Source: Candidatus Dadabacteria bacterium | Lineage (GTDB): Bacteria > J088 | DNA: 8,938 bases | NCBI GenBank assembly: GCA_003695505.1 | Contig: RFIY01000395.1 | Span: 1 to 8,938 of the forward strand | Direction of reading: 5' to 3' | In this document: positions 1 to 6,656 of the stretch, piece by piece | Layout of the letters: each line of letters begins with the position of its first letter | Position numbering within the stretch: the first letter of the stretch is position 1 | Translations under genes and position numbers: made by a program | Notes under the pieces: generated by a model | What the model was told of the DNA's origin: nothing | The model's input: the letters and a program-made list of their open reading frames with translations, nothing else | Database searches by the model: none

Positions 1-386
1 CCATTGACAAGGTAGAATCCCATGACCGCAAGCACCGTCAACCGCGGCATCCGCCGTCCGCTGGCACGGATGCGGAACGGATAGATCAACGCGCGGTTTA
101 CATAATGGGCCACAAACGCGCCGACGATGACGACGGCGGGCGTACTGCGCTGCGGGCCGCTCAGAAAGCCCGCGAGCACCGCGATAAGCACCGGGCTTTC
201 CATCAGCAGCCACGCGGTGCGTTTGTCCATATAACCGAGTGCGCCAATCAAAGTGCGACTGCCACGCTCGCTGAGTGGCAACAGGTGCAGTTTGCGAAGC
301 ACGAATGCAGATGCCACCGCGACAAGCGCCCAACTGATCAGCATCACCCGCCGAACGGTCTCGTCCTGTAGCCAGTCGATCAGCAT
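1..386 (-). CDS. 3-oxo-5-alpha-steroid 4-dehydrogenase (steroid 5-alpha-reductase) family protein, partial
   Basis: This is the first 128 residues of a membrane protein that continues beyond the left edge. Family members reduce the delta-4 double bond of 3-oxo-steroids with NADPH, or do related enoyl reductions, in the membrane. The recognisable signature is WLLMESP at about residues 59-65 followed by HYVNRALIYPF at 94-104 and a basic RxR stretch, then a conserved hydrophobic segment ending in Asn-Gly at the edge. E63 and Y95 fall where human SRD5A2 has substrate-binding Glu57 and Tyr91. Hydrophobic helices lie at about 14-30, 66-76, 84-96 and 115-127. The start is the ATG at 386; no good Shine-Dalgarno precedes it, so the start is provisional. 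It is transcribed divergently from the MaoC gene. The C-terminal NADPH-binding half is outside the window, so the exact substrate cannot be judged; a related enoyl reductase is possible. Confidence 0.8.
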   Translation of the reverse strand, partial: MLIDWLQDETVRRVMLISWALVAVASAFVLRKLHLLPLSERGSRTLIGALGYMDKRTAWLLMESPVLIAVLAGFLSGPQRSTPAVVIVGAFVAHYVNRALIYPFRIRASGRRMPRLTVLAVMGFYLVN

Positions 387-425
387 GTCCGACAGGATAC
401 CCGACTCCGCACAAATCGCCGGCCT

Positions 426-480
426 CGCGCCTCCGTGGTGCCGGCATCAGCTTCCTGAATTTCGCGCCCCTCCACCGGAC
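426..480 (+). repeat. Left arm of long inverted repeat
   Basis: The reverse complement of this arm matches 596-646. Positions 426-453 pair perfectly with 619-646; the inner part (454-480) matches 596-618 with four mismatches, one 1-bp gap and one 5-bp gap. In RNA the two arms would form a hairpin of more than 45 bp with a loop of about 115 nt. Confidence 0.85.
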
Positions 481-595
481 GGTGTTCACCGGGCGTTTTC
501 ATAGTGCCAAAGGATCTGTATGCACGGATCACCTCGAATCACGGCGCGAGTGCGTACCGAGATCAGATTGCGCTACAAGACTTTGCGAAGGACCA

Positions 596-646
596 GTCCC
601 GGTGGCGCCCAATTCAAAAAGCTGATGCCGGCACCACGGAGGCGCG
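596..646 (-). repeat. Right arm of long inverted repeat
   Basis: This is the inverted partner of 426-480. The outer 28 bases (619-646) are identical to the reverse complement of 426-453. The inner 23 bases share the GTCC, GGTGG and AATTCA blocks in the same order. Divergence is confined to the inner side, as expected if the outer ends are under functional constraint. Confidence 0.85.
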
Positions 647-850
647 GGAGATCGCCGTGCGCGCTCCTGCTCACCACCACACACGTCGCGCTCAACCCGG
701 AAACAGATCAAGTCCCGCTTGGGGCAATGCGCGCAGCCTTGCCTCGATCTGGCGCGTCCAGCCGCGCTGGTGTTACTCTGAGTTGGATTCATTCCGTGCC
801 ACCCGCATACGCCTTCTCGAATCTGCAAGACTCAGGATCGGAGCGCAAAA

Positions 851-1309
851 ATGCCGAAGGTCTTCTCGAAACCGGCCGACCTGTTGAACGAGGTCGGCAC
901 CACGCTGGGCCCGACCGACTGGATCACGATCGACCAGGAACGTATCAACCAGTTTGCCGACGCGACGGGAGACCACCAGTGGATCCATGTCGACCCGGAA
1001 CGCGCCAGGGAGGGACCGTTCGGCGCGACGATCGCGCACGGCTACCTGACGCTGTCGCTGGCCAGTCTGTTTCTGCCGCAGATGATTGAAGTCCAGGGCG
1101 TCAAGATGGGCATCAATGTCGGGCTCGACAAAGTGCGCTTCACGAACCCCGTCCGCGTCAACTCACGCATTCGCGGCCGCGGTGAGATCATCGATGTGTC
1201 CGAAATCAAGGGCGCGATCCAGTCCGTGGTCCGCATCACCGTCGAGATCGACGGAGAAGAACGCCCCGCCTGCATCGCCGACACGATCTCGCGCTACTAT
1301 CCGGAATAA
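851..1309 (+). CDS. MaoC family dehydratase (enoyl-CoA hydratase)
   Basis: A 152-residue single-hotdog hydratase that adds water to trans-2-enoyl-CoA to give (R)-3-hydroxyacyl-CoA in the cytoplasm. The MaoC signature is clear: TDWITIDQERINQFADATGD at 22-41, then HQWIHVD at 42-48, giving the catalytic Asp41 and His46 pair, and the GATIAHGY hydratase loop at 58-65. Length and motifs fit the compact bacterial class typified by mycobacterial Rv0130. The ATG at 851 has GGAG seven bases upstream. The gene stands alone on the plus strand and converges on the DUF4442 gene with only 15 bp between stop codons. The acyl-CoA substrate is unknown; steroid side chain or fatty acid are both reasonable given the neighbours. 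Confidence 0.93.
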   Translation: MPKVFSKPADLLNEVGTTLGPTDWITIDQERINQFADATGDHQWIHVDPERAREGPFGATIAHGYLTLSLASLFLPQMIEVQGVKMGINVGLDKVRFTNPVRVNSRIRGRGEIIDVSEIKGAIQSVVRITVEIDGEERPACIADTISRYYPE

Positions 1310-1324
1310 CGCGACGCCCGCCGT

Positions 1325-1846
1325 TCAGGCAGCCTGCTGCTGGCGGCGACGCCGCTTTTCCTTGTAGTACGCCTTGTCGGCAACATACAGCACCTTGTCG
1401 ACCTCGGCGTAGACGGTGCCGTCTTCGTCCTGCAACGTGATCGTGATCGTGTAATCGTTTTCCTTCTCGGCGGCAATCTCGTTGCGAATCTGCTCGATCA
1501 GTTCATCGGTCCAGCACATCTCCGCATAGAGCGTCCGCGTCGCCGGCCGCCGAAAGCGAATCGTCGCCGACTTGTCCCAGACGACATAATTGTCACCGAG
1601 GATGTTGATGAGCTGCACCATCGGGATGCCGTCGACGCAGGCGTACAGACTGCCGCCATAGATCGTGCCGACGTAGTTGCGATTCTTCCTCGTCAGCGGA
1701 AGGCGGATCTTTGCGTAGCGGTAATCGTCACTTGCCGCAATCACGCGCGCACCGGTGGAACGAAAGCCCGGGAACAGGTTGAACAGGATCCGAAACGCCC
1801 GGCCGATACCGATCCAGCGGGCAAGCAGGTCAAAGATGCGCTGCAT
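1325..1846 (-). CDS. DUF4442 domain-containing protein (hotdog-fold acyl-CoA thioesterase)
   Basis: A 173-residue soluble protein of the DUF4442 hotdog family, whose members are thought to hydrolyse acyl-CoA thioesters. The long N-terminal helix with aromatic residues (about 1-28) leads to the family core, VGTIYGGSLYACVDGIPM at 59-76, which forms the hotdog central helix. A predicted strand-rich second half follows, and the protein ends in a basic tail with four arginines in a row near residue 165. The ATG at 1846 has a strong AAAGGAG Shine-Dalgarno seven bases upstream, inside the end of the MarR gene. The two genes overlap by 17 bp, so they are probably co-transcribed and translationally coupled. 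Substrate unknown. Confidence 0.87.
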   Translation of the reverse strand: MQRIFDLLARWIGIGRAFRILFNLFPGFRSTGARVIAASDDYRYAKIRLPLTRKNRNYVGTIYGGSLYACVDGIPMVQLINILGDNYVVWDKSATIRFRRPATRTLYAEMCWTDELIEQIRNEIAAEKENDYTITITLQDEDGTVYAEVDKVLYVADKAYYKEKRRRRQQQAA

Positions 1847-2294
1847 CGCGATGCTCCTTTCGGGATGCGGATGGTTCCTGTTGGTCGGTCCAGGTCACGA
1901 TGTGGTTGAGAAAACGGATCACCGTGTCGAGTTCTTCGTCGTTAAAATCGCCCTGTAAGGCTCGATTGAAGCGCTTCAGCAGTCGACGCAGCTTCGGCAG
2001 GCGCTCGCGGCCCGCATCGGTCGCCTCGACCAGCCACGCCCGACCGTCCGCCGGATCCCTTCGTCGCACGACCAGGCCGTTCTCTTCCATGCGGGCGAGC
2101 AAGCCCGTCACGGCCGCCTTGCGAACCGGTAGCGCCTCGACCAGCTCGCTCTGCGGCCTGGGATCACGCGCGAGCTCGAACAACAACGCGGCCTGCGCCA
2201 CGGACAACCCGGTCTCGGCCCGGCAGGTGGCATCGGCGTAACGCAGCAGCTTGCGCTGCGCCAGATTGAGCAAAAAGAACAGTCGGCGTTCCAT
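1830..2294 (-). CDS. MarR family winged-helix transcriptional regulator
   Basis: A 154-residue regulator with MarR order: an N-terminal dimerisation helix (1-20), the segment LSVAQAALLFELA, a recognition helix region around VRKAAVTGLLARMEENGLV, and the beta-wing with the diagnostic RRxDPADGRAWLVEAT (about residues 77-91), followed by C-terminal dimer helices. MarR proteins usually repress adjacent genes until a lipophilic or phenolic ligand binds. I chose the ATG at 2294 because GAAGGG lies ten bases upstream and the protein then begins like its relatives; an in-frame ATG at 2312 and TTG at 2318 would add 6 or 8 residues but lack ribosome binding sites. It leads an operon with the overlapping DUF4442 thioesterase, which suggests control by an acyl-CoA or related ligand. 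This target is inferred. Confidence 0.92.
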   Translation of the reverse strand: MERRLFFLLNLAQRKLLRYADATCRAETGLSVAQAALLFELARDPRPQSELVEALPVRKAAVTGLLARMEENGLVVRRRDPADGRAWLVEATDAGRERLPKLRRLLKRFNRALQGDFNDEELDTVIRFLNHIVTWTDQQEPSASRKEHRDAAHL

Positions 2295-2339
2295 CGGGGC
2301 ACGACCCTTCATCGGCAAGTAGTATGTATATAAACCATT

Positions 2340-2359
2340 TTAGTACACATGTGTACGAA
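2340..2359. promoter_or_regulatory. Probable MarR operator palindrome
   Basis: GTACACATGTGTAC at 2343-2356 is a perfect 14-bp palindrome; after one mismatched pair, the outer TT and AA also match, giving 18 of 20 positions. It lies 49-62 bases upstream of the chosen MarR start, in an AT-rich patch that also holds TATATACAT (2322-2332 region, minus strand), the likely -10. The size and symmetry fit a MarR dimer site that blocks the promoter, so autoregulation is likely. Confidence 0.65.
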
Positions 2360-2374
2360 TTGCACGAAACTGAA

Positions 2375-2412
2375 GCGGGTGATGCGCGCCCCGTCGAACG
2401 CGCGTCACCCGC
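2375..2412 (-). terminator. Hairpin terminator of the beta-helix protein gene
   Basis: Two 14-base arms (2375-2388 and 2399-2412) pair completely except for one G-U wobble, around a 10-base loop. The hairpin begins 28 bases after the stop codon of the large minus-strand gene and is followed on that strand by TTCAGTTTCG, a modest T-rich tract. It lies between that gene and the MarR promoter, so it should prevent read-through into the regulator operon. Confidence 0.65.
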
Positions 2413-2440
2413 GAACCGGTTGCCCCGCCGAATTCCAGCG

Positions 2441-5400
2441 CTACTTGATCGTGATCGTCGCGCCCTGAACCGGCAGGCCAGCCAGATCAACGACGGTCTG
2501 CCCATCCGCGCCCGCCGCATCGATGTCCGTCAGTTCAACGGTAAACGTTGCCCCTGGAGGCAGTTCGATTTCGAAAGGCCGGACGGTTTCGCAGGCCACG
2601 CCAAGCAGCAACATCGCGGCAAGCGGTACCGCAAGTCCAGCTCCGGATTTGCGAATCAGCACCGCGACGCCGACCATCGTCAACAACCAGGCGACCAGCA
2701 CAGACAGGCTCGCACCAACATGCCCATGCGCAGGTAGCCGCCAATCCGTTCCTGCAGCAGGAGGGACGAGTGGCGCGACTCGCAGCCCGGCGACGCTGTC
2801 GGGTGCACCGAGCAGATCATAGGCCACGAGCAACGCCACGGAGTCGCCCGCGGCAATGGTCATCGGTTCGGCCAGTGTAAGCTCCAGTGTGCCGTCGTCC
2901 TCCGCATATTGACCGAAAACAAGTACCGTTTCGTCGTCGTCCACGCGACCATTCGCGTTCGCGTCCAGATAGATCTTGACGGCCTTGATCCCGGCCGCAT
3001 CGTCCCCGGTTCCGCTCGCGCGCAGCGTAAACCCTCTGACCTGAAGACCCGCGGCGTTGTCTCCGCTCAGTGAAAAGGCCAGCATCGGGATGTCGGCGGC
3101 GTCGAACTCGACCTCGGCGTCGTGCGCCTGGAAGGCATCGTCCGTACCAACCGTCAGCACGCCCGATTTTGCCTCGACATCGACGGCAATCGTCACTGCG
3201 TTGTTTGCGCGAATGGCGTCGGCTTCGTTTGCAGTGATCGAAACCGCAAAGATCGAGGTGCCTGTGAGCTGGGCGCGATATGTCAGTACAAGATCTTCAG
3301 CGGCTCCTGCGGCAAGTGAATCGGCCGTACATAGCACATCGTTGCCATCTTTCGTACAAAGGAACGCGCTGCTCTGCGTACCAACGAACTCGAAGAGTCC
3401 GACGCTTGCTGCATCCGGCGCCAGACGAATCTTGACGCCGGTCCCGTCATTGGGACCGTCATTTGTCAGACGAAGCGCGAATGTCTCATCGTCACCAAGC
3501 AGGATCTCTGTCGGTGCGGACACGACCACCGCCAGTTCGGCCATCTTTTCGAGCGACAGGTTGAAGGTTTTTTCGCTGTCGGTTCGCGTCGGATCGAGTG
3601 TCTGCGCATCTGCGACCACCGAGACTGAAACGGTCCCGCCCTTGCGAACCTCAGCCGTGACGGTCGCCGACGGGGATGCAGCACCGGACACGAGGTCGGC
3701 GAACGTACATGTCACAGTCCCGCCGGATGTCGCGCCGTCATGGACGCAGCCCGCGTCATTGCTGCCGAGAAATACGAGTTCATTCGGCAGCGCAATAGTA
3801 ACCGTCGGCCCCGTCGAGGGATGAGGCCCCTGATTCTTCACGCTTGCGGTAAATTGCACCGTCCCGGCCCAGGTCACACTGTTCGCGGACGCATTCGCTG
3901 TCAGGACCAGCTCGGCTCCGCGGAATTCCACACTGCCTGCGTCGCAGGAGGCCCCAATCGGGCGACCAATGCCACGTTGATCCTCGGTATCGCAGGCTCC
4001 ATTGACACCGAGCTCGATCGCCGGACTGGAAAAGCTCAACGGGTAGTGACGTGTCTCCGTTCCGTAGCCGCCAATCGGCAAAAGGAATGGATCCTGCCCC
4101 GTCACATCGCCGGTTGCAAGGCTGATCGTACAGCCCGAGGTATCCTTGATAAGCAGACCACCACCACTAGAAATCCCCGTGCCTCCACAATCCGGTGCCG
4201 AGCCGCCATCGGTATTGGATGACACGATTGCATTGACCAGCTGCAACGTTCCCCCCTGACCGTAGACGCCACCGCCAGCGCCGCTCGCGGTATTGGCGAC
4301 AATGGTGGCGTTGCGCACAACGAGCTGTCCGCCCACTGTGGCGACGCCACCGCCGTTGACCTGAGCCTGGTTCCCTGTCAGCGTCACCGTACCAACCAAC
4401 GCCGCAGCACCGGTCACCGCGGCGATCCCGGCTCCTCCGGCTGCCGTGTTCTGCTCGATCGTCGACCGCATCAATGCAGCGGATTGGGCGCCACCGTATG
4501 CGAGCCCGCCACCGAAACCAGTCGCATGGTTCCCGTAAACCGACACACCGTCAAACGTCAGATCCGATCCGCCCTCAAAGAAGGCGCCTCCACCGAATTG
4601 AGCCGCTGTGTTTCCGGTAATCTGCGTCGCGGCAACCATCAACGTTCCGCCAGCGGCGTACAACGCGCCGCCGCGTTCCGCGGCCTGGTTGCCCAGAATC
4701 GTCACATCCGCGATGGAGGCTGTCCCGGTCCAGGTAACCGCGACGGCTCCTCCAGACACGCTGGAATTGTAAGCAATCGTCGACCGCTCGATCGTTGCGT
4801 CGCCTTCCTGTGAGAGGATGCCACCACCGGTGGACGTTTGCGTTCCGGTCACACGGTTCCGGTACACATTGCTGTCACGGAGCAACAGCGTTCCCTGGTT
4901 GCGGATCCCACCACCTTTGGATTCGGCCGTATTGCTGCTGACAACGGTGTTATAGAGTCTGACCGTGGCCCCTCGGTACACACGAAGGCCACCACCACCG
5001 GCATCCCCCGGATCATTGACCCCCGAACAGGCGTTCCCGACGATCGAGGAGTCGTATATCAGTACAACTGGCGAAAACGCCCCCTCCTCGACCGTCAGCC
5101 CGCCGCCGTCATCGAGGCACATATTGTTGCGGATCAAAGTATTGTTTGTAATCGTCACATTGCCCTGCAGGGCCATCCCGCCACCATCGCCTTCGTAAAT
5201 CTGAGGATCAGATCGCTGCACCATCCAGTTGCTTTCGACGGTAATGTGGTCGAAGTAGCCGTTATTTCCGTCGTAACGGATGCCACCTCCGGCGTCGCCG
5301 GCGGAATTTGAGCTGATCGTCGTATCAGTGATGTACAGCCACTCAAAGTCATCGGCGTTCGCGGTGGCGGTATCGTTCTCGATGTAGATGCCACCGCCGT

Positions 5401-6502
5401 CGTCCAGTGCCTGATTGTAGCTGATCTTTGATCCAATGATAATCACCGTTTCGCCGTCACCACCACCAGAAATGCCTCCGCCATCCTGGTCACCGTCTAC
5501 ACCTGGTGATGTCGCGACGTTGGACACGATGTCCGAATAAAAGATCCGCACGACGGGATTCCTGGAGGCCGTACTGCTCCCGTCGATGTAAATACCGCCG
5601 CCATCGCCGGCACTGGAACTTGAGGCCGTATTGCCTTCGATCCGCGCGTTGCGGAGCAGCAGATTGCCTGCCAGTTTGGATACGGAGTCGTAGTTGACGT
5701 ACACGCCACCGCCATCCCACCCCGACGTATTGCTGCGGATGACCGTATTTTCGATCCGCGCATCAAGCATGTGACGAATACCGCCGCCTTCATCGGACGC
5801 CGAATTGCCAATGATGACCGAATTGAAAACCTTAAGATTCTGCTCTGATTCAATCGCGCCGCCATCGTCTGAAGAATAATTGTTCGCGAGCACGGAGTCG
5901 GTAACGAGCAGAGAGGCGTCAGCAAACGCGTTGTTGTGATCGACCGCACCGCCGTCGGCGTCGGTGCCGCCAAACGTCTGATTGTCATGCAGATAAAGAT
6001 TACTGAGCGTCAGCCGACCCTTGTTGCGAATCGCACCGCCGTCCTCGCCGCTCGGTGTACGTCCATTCCGAATCGTCAGATCACGAATCGTGACGTCCTC
6101 ATCACTGAGGATATCGAAGGCCCGGTTGAGATTGCCGCCGTCAATGACGGTTACCGTGGTTCCGGCACCAGAAATGATCAGCGGTCCGCCCGAACCAAAA
6201 ATATCATAGTCACCGCTAAGATTCAGATCATCGAAGTCTGACACCGTAATGGTAATGACGGTTGCCGGCAGCGCAATCGTATCCGTCGCCGCAGAACCCG
6301 CCGTACACAGATCGACCGCCAGATTTGTTCTGGCCGCATCAATGGCTTCCCGCAGCGAACAATTTCCATTGGCAAATACACCGTCCGACGCGTTGACATT
6401 GATCGTGGCCGCACGCACGACGCCTGGAAACATCAGGATCGCGCCGGCGGCGGCCGCCGCCAGTAGGGCGCGCTGGGCGTGACAAGACAGATTGCGAGAC
6501 AT
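2441..6502 (-). CDS. CSLREA / right-handed beta-helix / choice-of-anchor Q / DUF11 surface protein
   Basis: A 1353-residue exported protein. A signal peptide (1-31, cleavage after VVRA) is followed by the CSLREA motif at 48-53. About 22 turns of a parallel beta-helix follow (roughly 100-780), each marked by GG[GA][IVL] after an Asn-rich turn, as in polymorphic outer membrane protein repeats. A choice-of-anchor Q-like end (about 817-860) has SPAIELG, DQRGIGRP and CDAGSVEF. Two DUF11 domains lie at about 863-980 and 987-1118. Next comes a beta domain with a canonical EF-hand loop, D1180-x-N-x-N-G-x-x-D-x-x-E1191. It ends with hydrophobic segments at 1266-1283 and about 1288-1303, split by Arg-Lys, then Cys1304 and a 49-residue beta-rich tail. 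I chose the ATG at 6502 because GGAGGT lies five bases upstream; an ATG at 6514 lacks this. No beta-barrel is visible, so it is not a classical autotransporter. A role in adhesion or the cell surface is inferred. Confidence 0.9.
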   Translation of the reverse strand: MSRNLSCHAQRALLAAAAAGAILMFPGVVRAATINVNASDGVFANGNCSLREAIDAARTNLAVDLCTAGSAATDTIALPATVITITVSDFDDLNLSGDYDIFGSGGPLIISGAGTTVTVIDGGNLNRAFDILSDEDVTIRDLTIRNGRTPSGEDGGAIRNKGRLTLSNLYLHDNQTFGGTDADGGAVDHNNAFADASLLVTDSVLANNYSSDDGGAIESEQNLKVFNSVIIGNSASDEGGGIRHMLDARIENTVIRSNTSGWDGGGVYVNYDSVSKLAGNLLLRNARIEGNTASSSSAGDGGGIYIDGSSTASRNPVVRIFYSDIVSNVATSPGVDGDQDGGGISGGGDGETVIIIGSKISYNQALDDGGGIYIENDTATANADDFEWLYITDTTISSNSAGDAGGGIRYDGNNGYFDHITVESNWMVQRSDPQIYEGDGGGMALQGNVTITNNTLIRNNMCLDDGGGLTVEEGAFSPVVLIYDSSIVGNACSGVNDPGDAGGGGLRVYRGATVRLYNTVVSSNTAESKGGGIRNQGTLLLRDSNVYRNRVTGTQTSTGGGILSQEGDATIERSTIAYNSSVSGGAVAVTWTGTASIADVTILGNQAAERGGALYAAGGTLMVAATQITGNTAAQFGGGAFFEGGSDLTFDGVSVYGNHATGFGGGLAYGGAQSAALMRSTIEQNTAAGGAGIAAVTGAAALVGTVTLTGNQAQVNGGGVATVGGQLVVRNATIVANTASGAGGGVYGQGGTLQLVNAIVSSNTDGGSAPDCGGTGISSGGGLLIKDTSGCTISLATGDVTGQDPFLLPIGGYGTETRHYPLSFSSPAIELGVNGACDTEDQRGIGRPIGASCDAGSVEFRGAELVLTANASANSVTWAGTVQFTASVKNQGPHPSTGPTVTIALPNELVFLGSNDAGCVHDGATSGGTVTCTFADLVSGAASPSATVTAEVRKGGTVSVSVVADAQTLDPTRTDSEKTFNLSLEKMAELAVVVSAPTEILLGDDETFALRLTNDGPNDGTGVKIRLAPDAASVGLFEFVGTQSSAFLCTKDGNDVLCTADSLAAGAAEDLVLTYRAQLTGTSIFAVSITANEADAIRANNAVTIAVDVEAKSGVLTVGTDDAFQAHDAEVEFDAADIPMLAFSLSGDNAAGLQVRGFTLRASGTGDDAAGIKAVKIYLDANANGRVDDDETVLVFGQYAEDDGTLELTLAEPMTIAAGDSVALLVAYDLLGAPDSVAGLRVAPLVPPAAGTDWRLPAHGHVGASLSVLVAWLLTMVGVAVLIRKSGAGLAVPLAAMLLLGVACETVRPFEIELPPGATFTVELTDIDAAGADGQTVVDLAGLPVQGATITIK

Positions 6503-6543
6503 CGCGACCTCCATTCCCTGCCCACCGCTGTTGGTTTGGTGAC

Positions 6544-6572
6544 ATCATACCCCTAAGCGCAACGATTGTCCC
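6544..6572 (-). promoter_or_regulatory. Sigma-70-like promoter of the beta-helix protein gene
   Basis: On the minus strand GGGACA (6567-6572, four of six matches to the -35 consensus) and TATGAT (6544-6549, five of six to the -10) are separated by exactly 17 bases. Transcription would begin near 6537, leaving a leader of about 35 bases before the Shine-Dalgarno and the start at 6502. This supports a separate transcription unit, independent of the GMC gene upstream. Confidence 0.6.
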
Positions 6573-6606
6573 GCAAAAAAACTCTCAGTTGTCACCTTAA
6601 TACGCA

Positions 6607-6627
6607 GGGTGCCCGCCTGGGCGACCC
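6607..6627 (-). terminator. Weak hairpin after the GMC oxidoreductase gene
   Basis: An 8-bp GC-only stem with one bulged base and a 4-base loop lies 30-50 bases past the GMC stop codon. There is no T-run directly after it; a run of seven T on the minus strand comes only 25 bases later (6575-6581). It may stop transcription or merely pause it. Confidence 0.35.
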
Positions 6628-6656
6628 GTGCCGCGCTGTAACCGGCCGGGCAGTGG

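Larger units (their letters stand above)
422..650. mobile_element. MITE-like element with terminal inverted repeats
   Basis: A 229-bp segment is bounded by long inverted repeats (426-480 and 596-646), 28 bp of which pair perfectly. It is flanked on both sides by the same 7 bases, ATCGCCG (415-421 and 651-657), which could be a target-site duplication. The 115-bp centre has no coding capacity for a transposase. This layout fits a miniature inverted-repeat transposable element or a dispersed structured repeat. It lies about 30 bp upstream of the 5-alpha-reductase start and could affect that gene's expression. A 7-bp direct repeat in GC-rich DNA can arise by chance, so the exact boundaries are inference. 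Confidence 0.5.
387..850. other. Intergenic region between divergent genes, no credible CDS
   Basis: Several open frames cross this stretch, but they have Arg/Pro/His-rich, family-less translations and no ribosome binding sites, so I call no gene. The left half is occupied by a MITE-like inverted-repeat element described separately. The rest (651-850) holds a small inverted repeat with 5-bp arms at 758-770 and the 5' leader of the MaoC gene, with GGAG at 840-843. Promoters for both flanking genes should lie here, but I could not pick a convincing -35/-10 pair. Confidence 0.6.

Noticed and set aside
504-1089. Open frames of up to 189 codons on the plus strand across the intergenic region and into MaoC
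   Set aside because: They are Arg/Pro-rich, have no ribosome binding site, cross the inverted repeat and run into the well-supported MaoC gene in another frame.
1310-1340. Possible bidirectional terminator between the convergent MaoC and DUF4442 genes
   Set aside because: Only a 4-bp stem (CAGG/CCTG) is seen and there is no T-run on either side.
3057-3824. A 255-codon plus-strand open frame opposite the large surface protein
   Set aside because: It is a Ser/Ala/Thr-rich antisense shadow of the DUF11 region; the minus-strand reading shows clear domains.
4838-5311. A 157-codon plus-strand open frame within the beta-helix region
   Set aside because: Mirror of the repeated Gly/Asn codons of the minus-strand protein; no family-like sequence of its own.
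4140-6060. Regularly spaced short repeats as a possible CRISPR array
   Set aside because: The repeats are degenerate codons for beta-helix turns in one long open frame, with no identical direct repeat of constant length.
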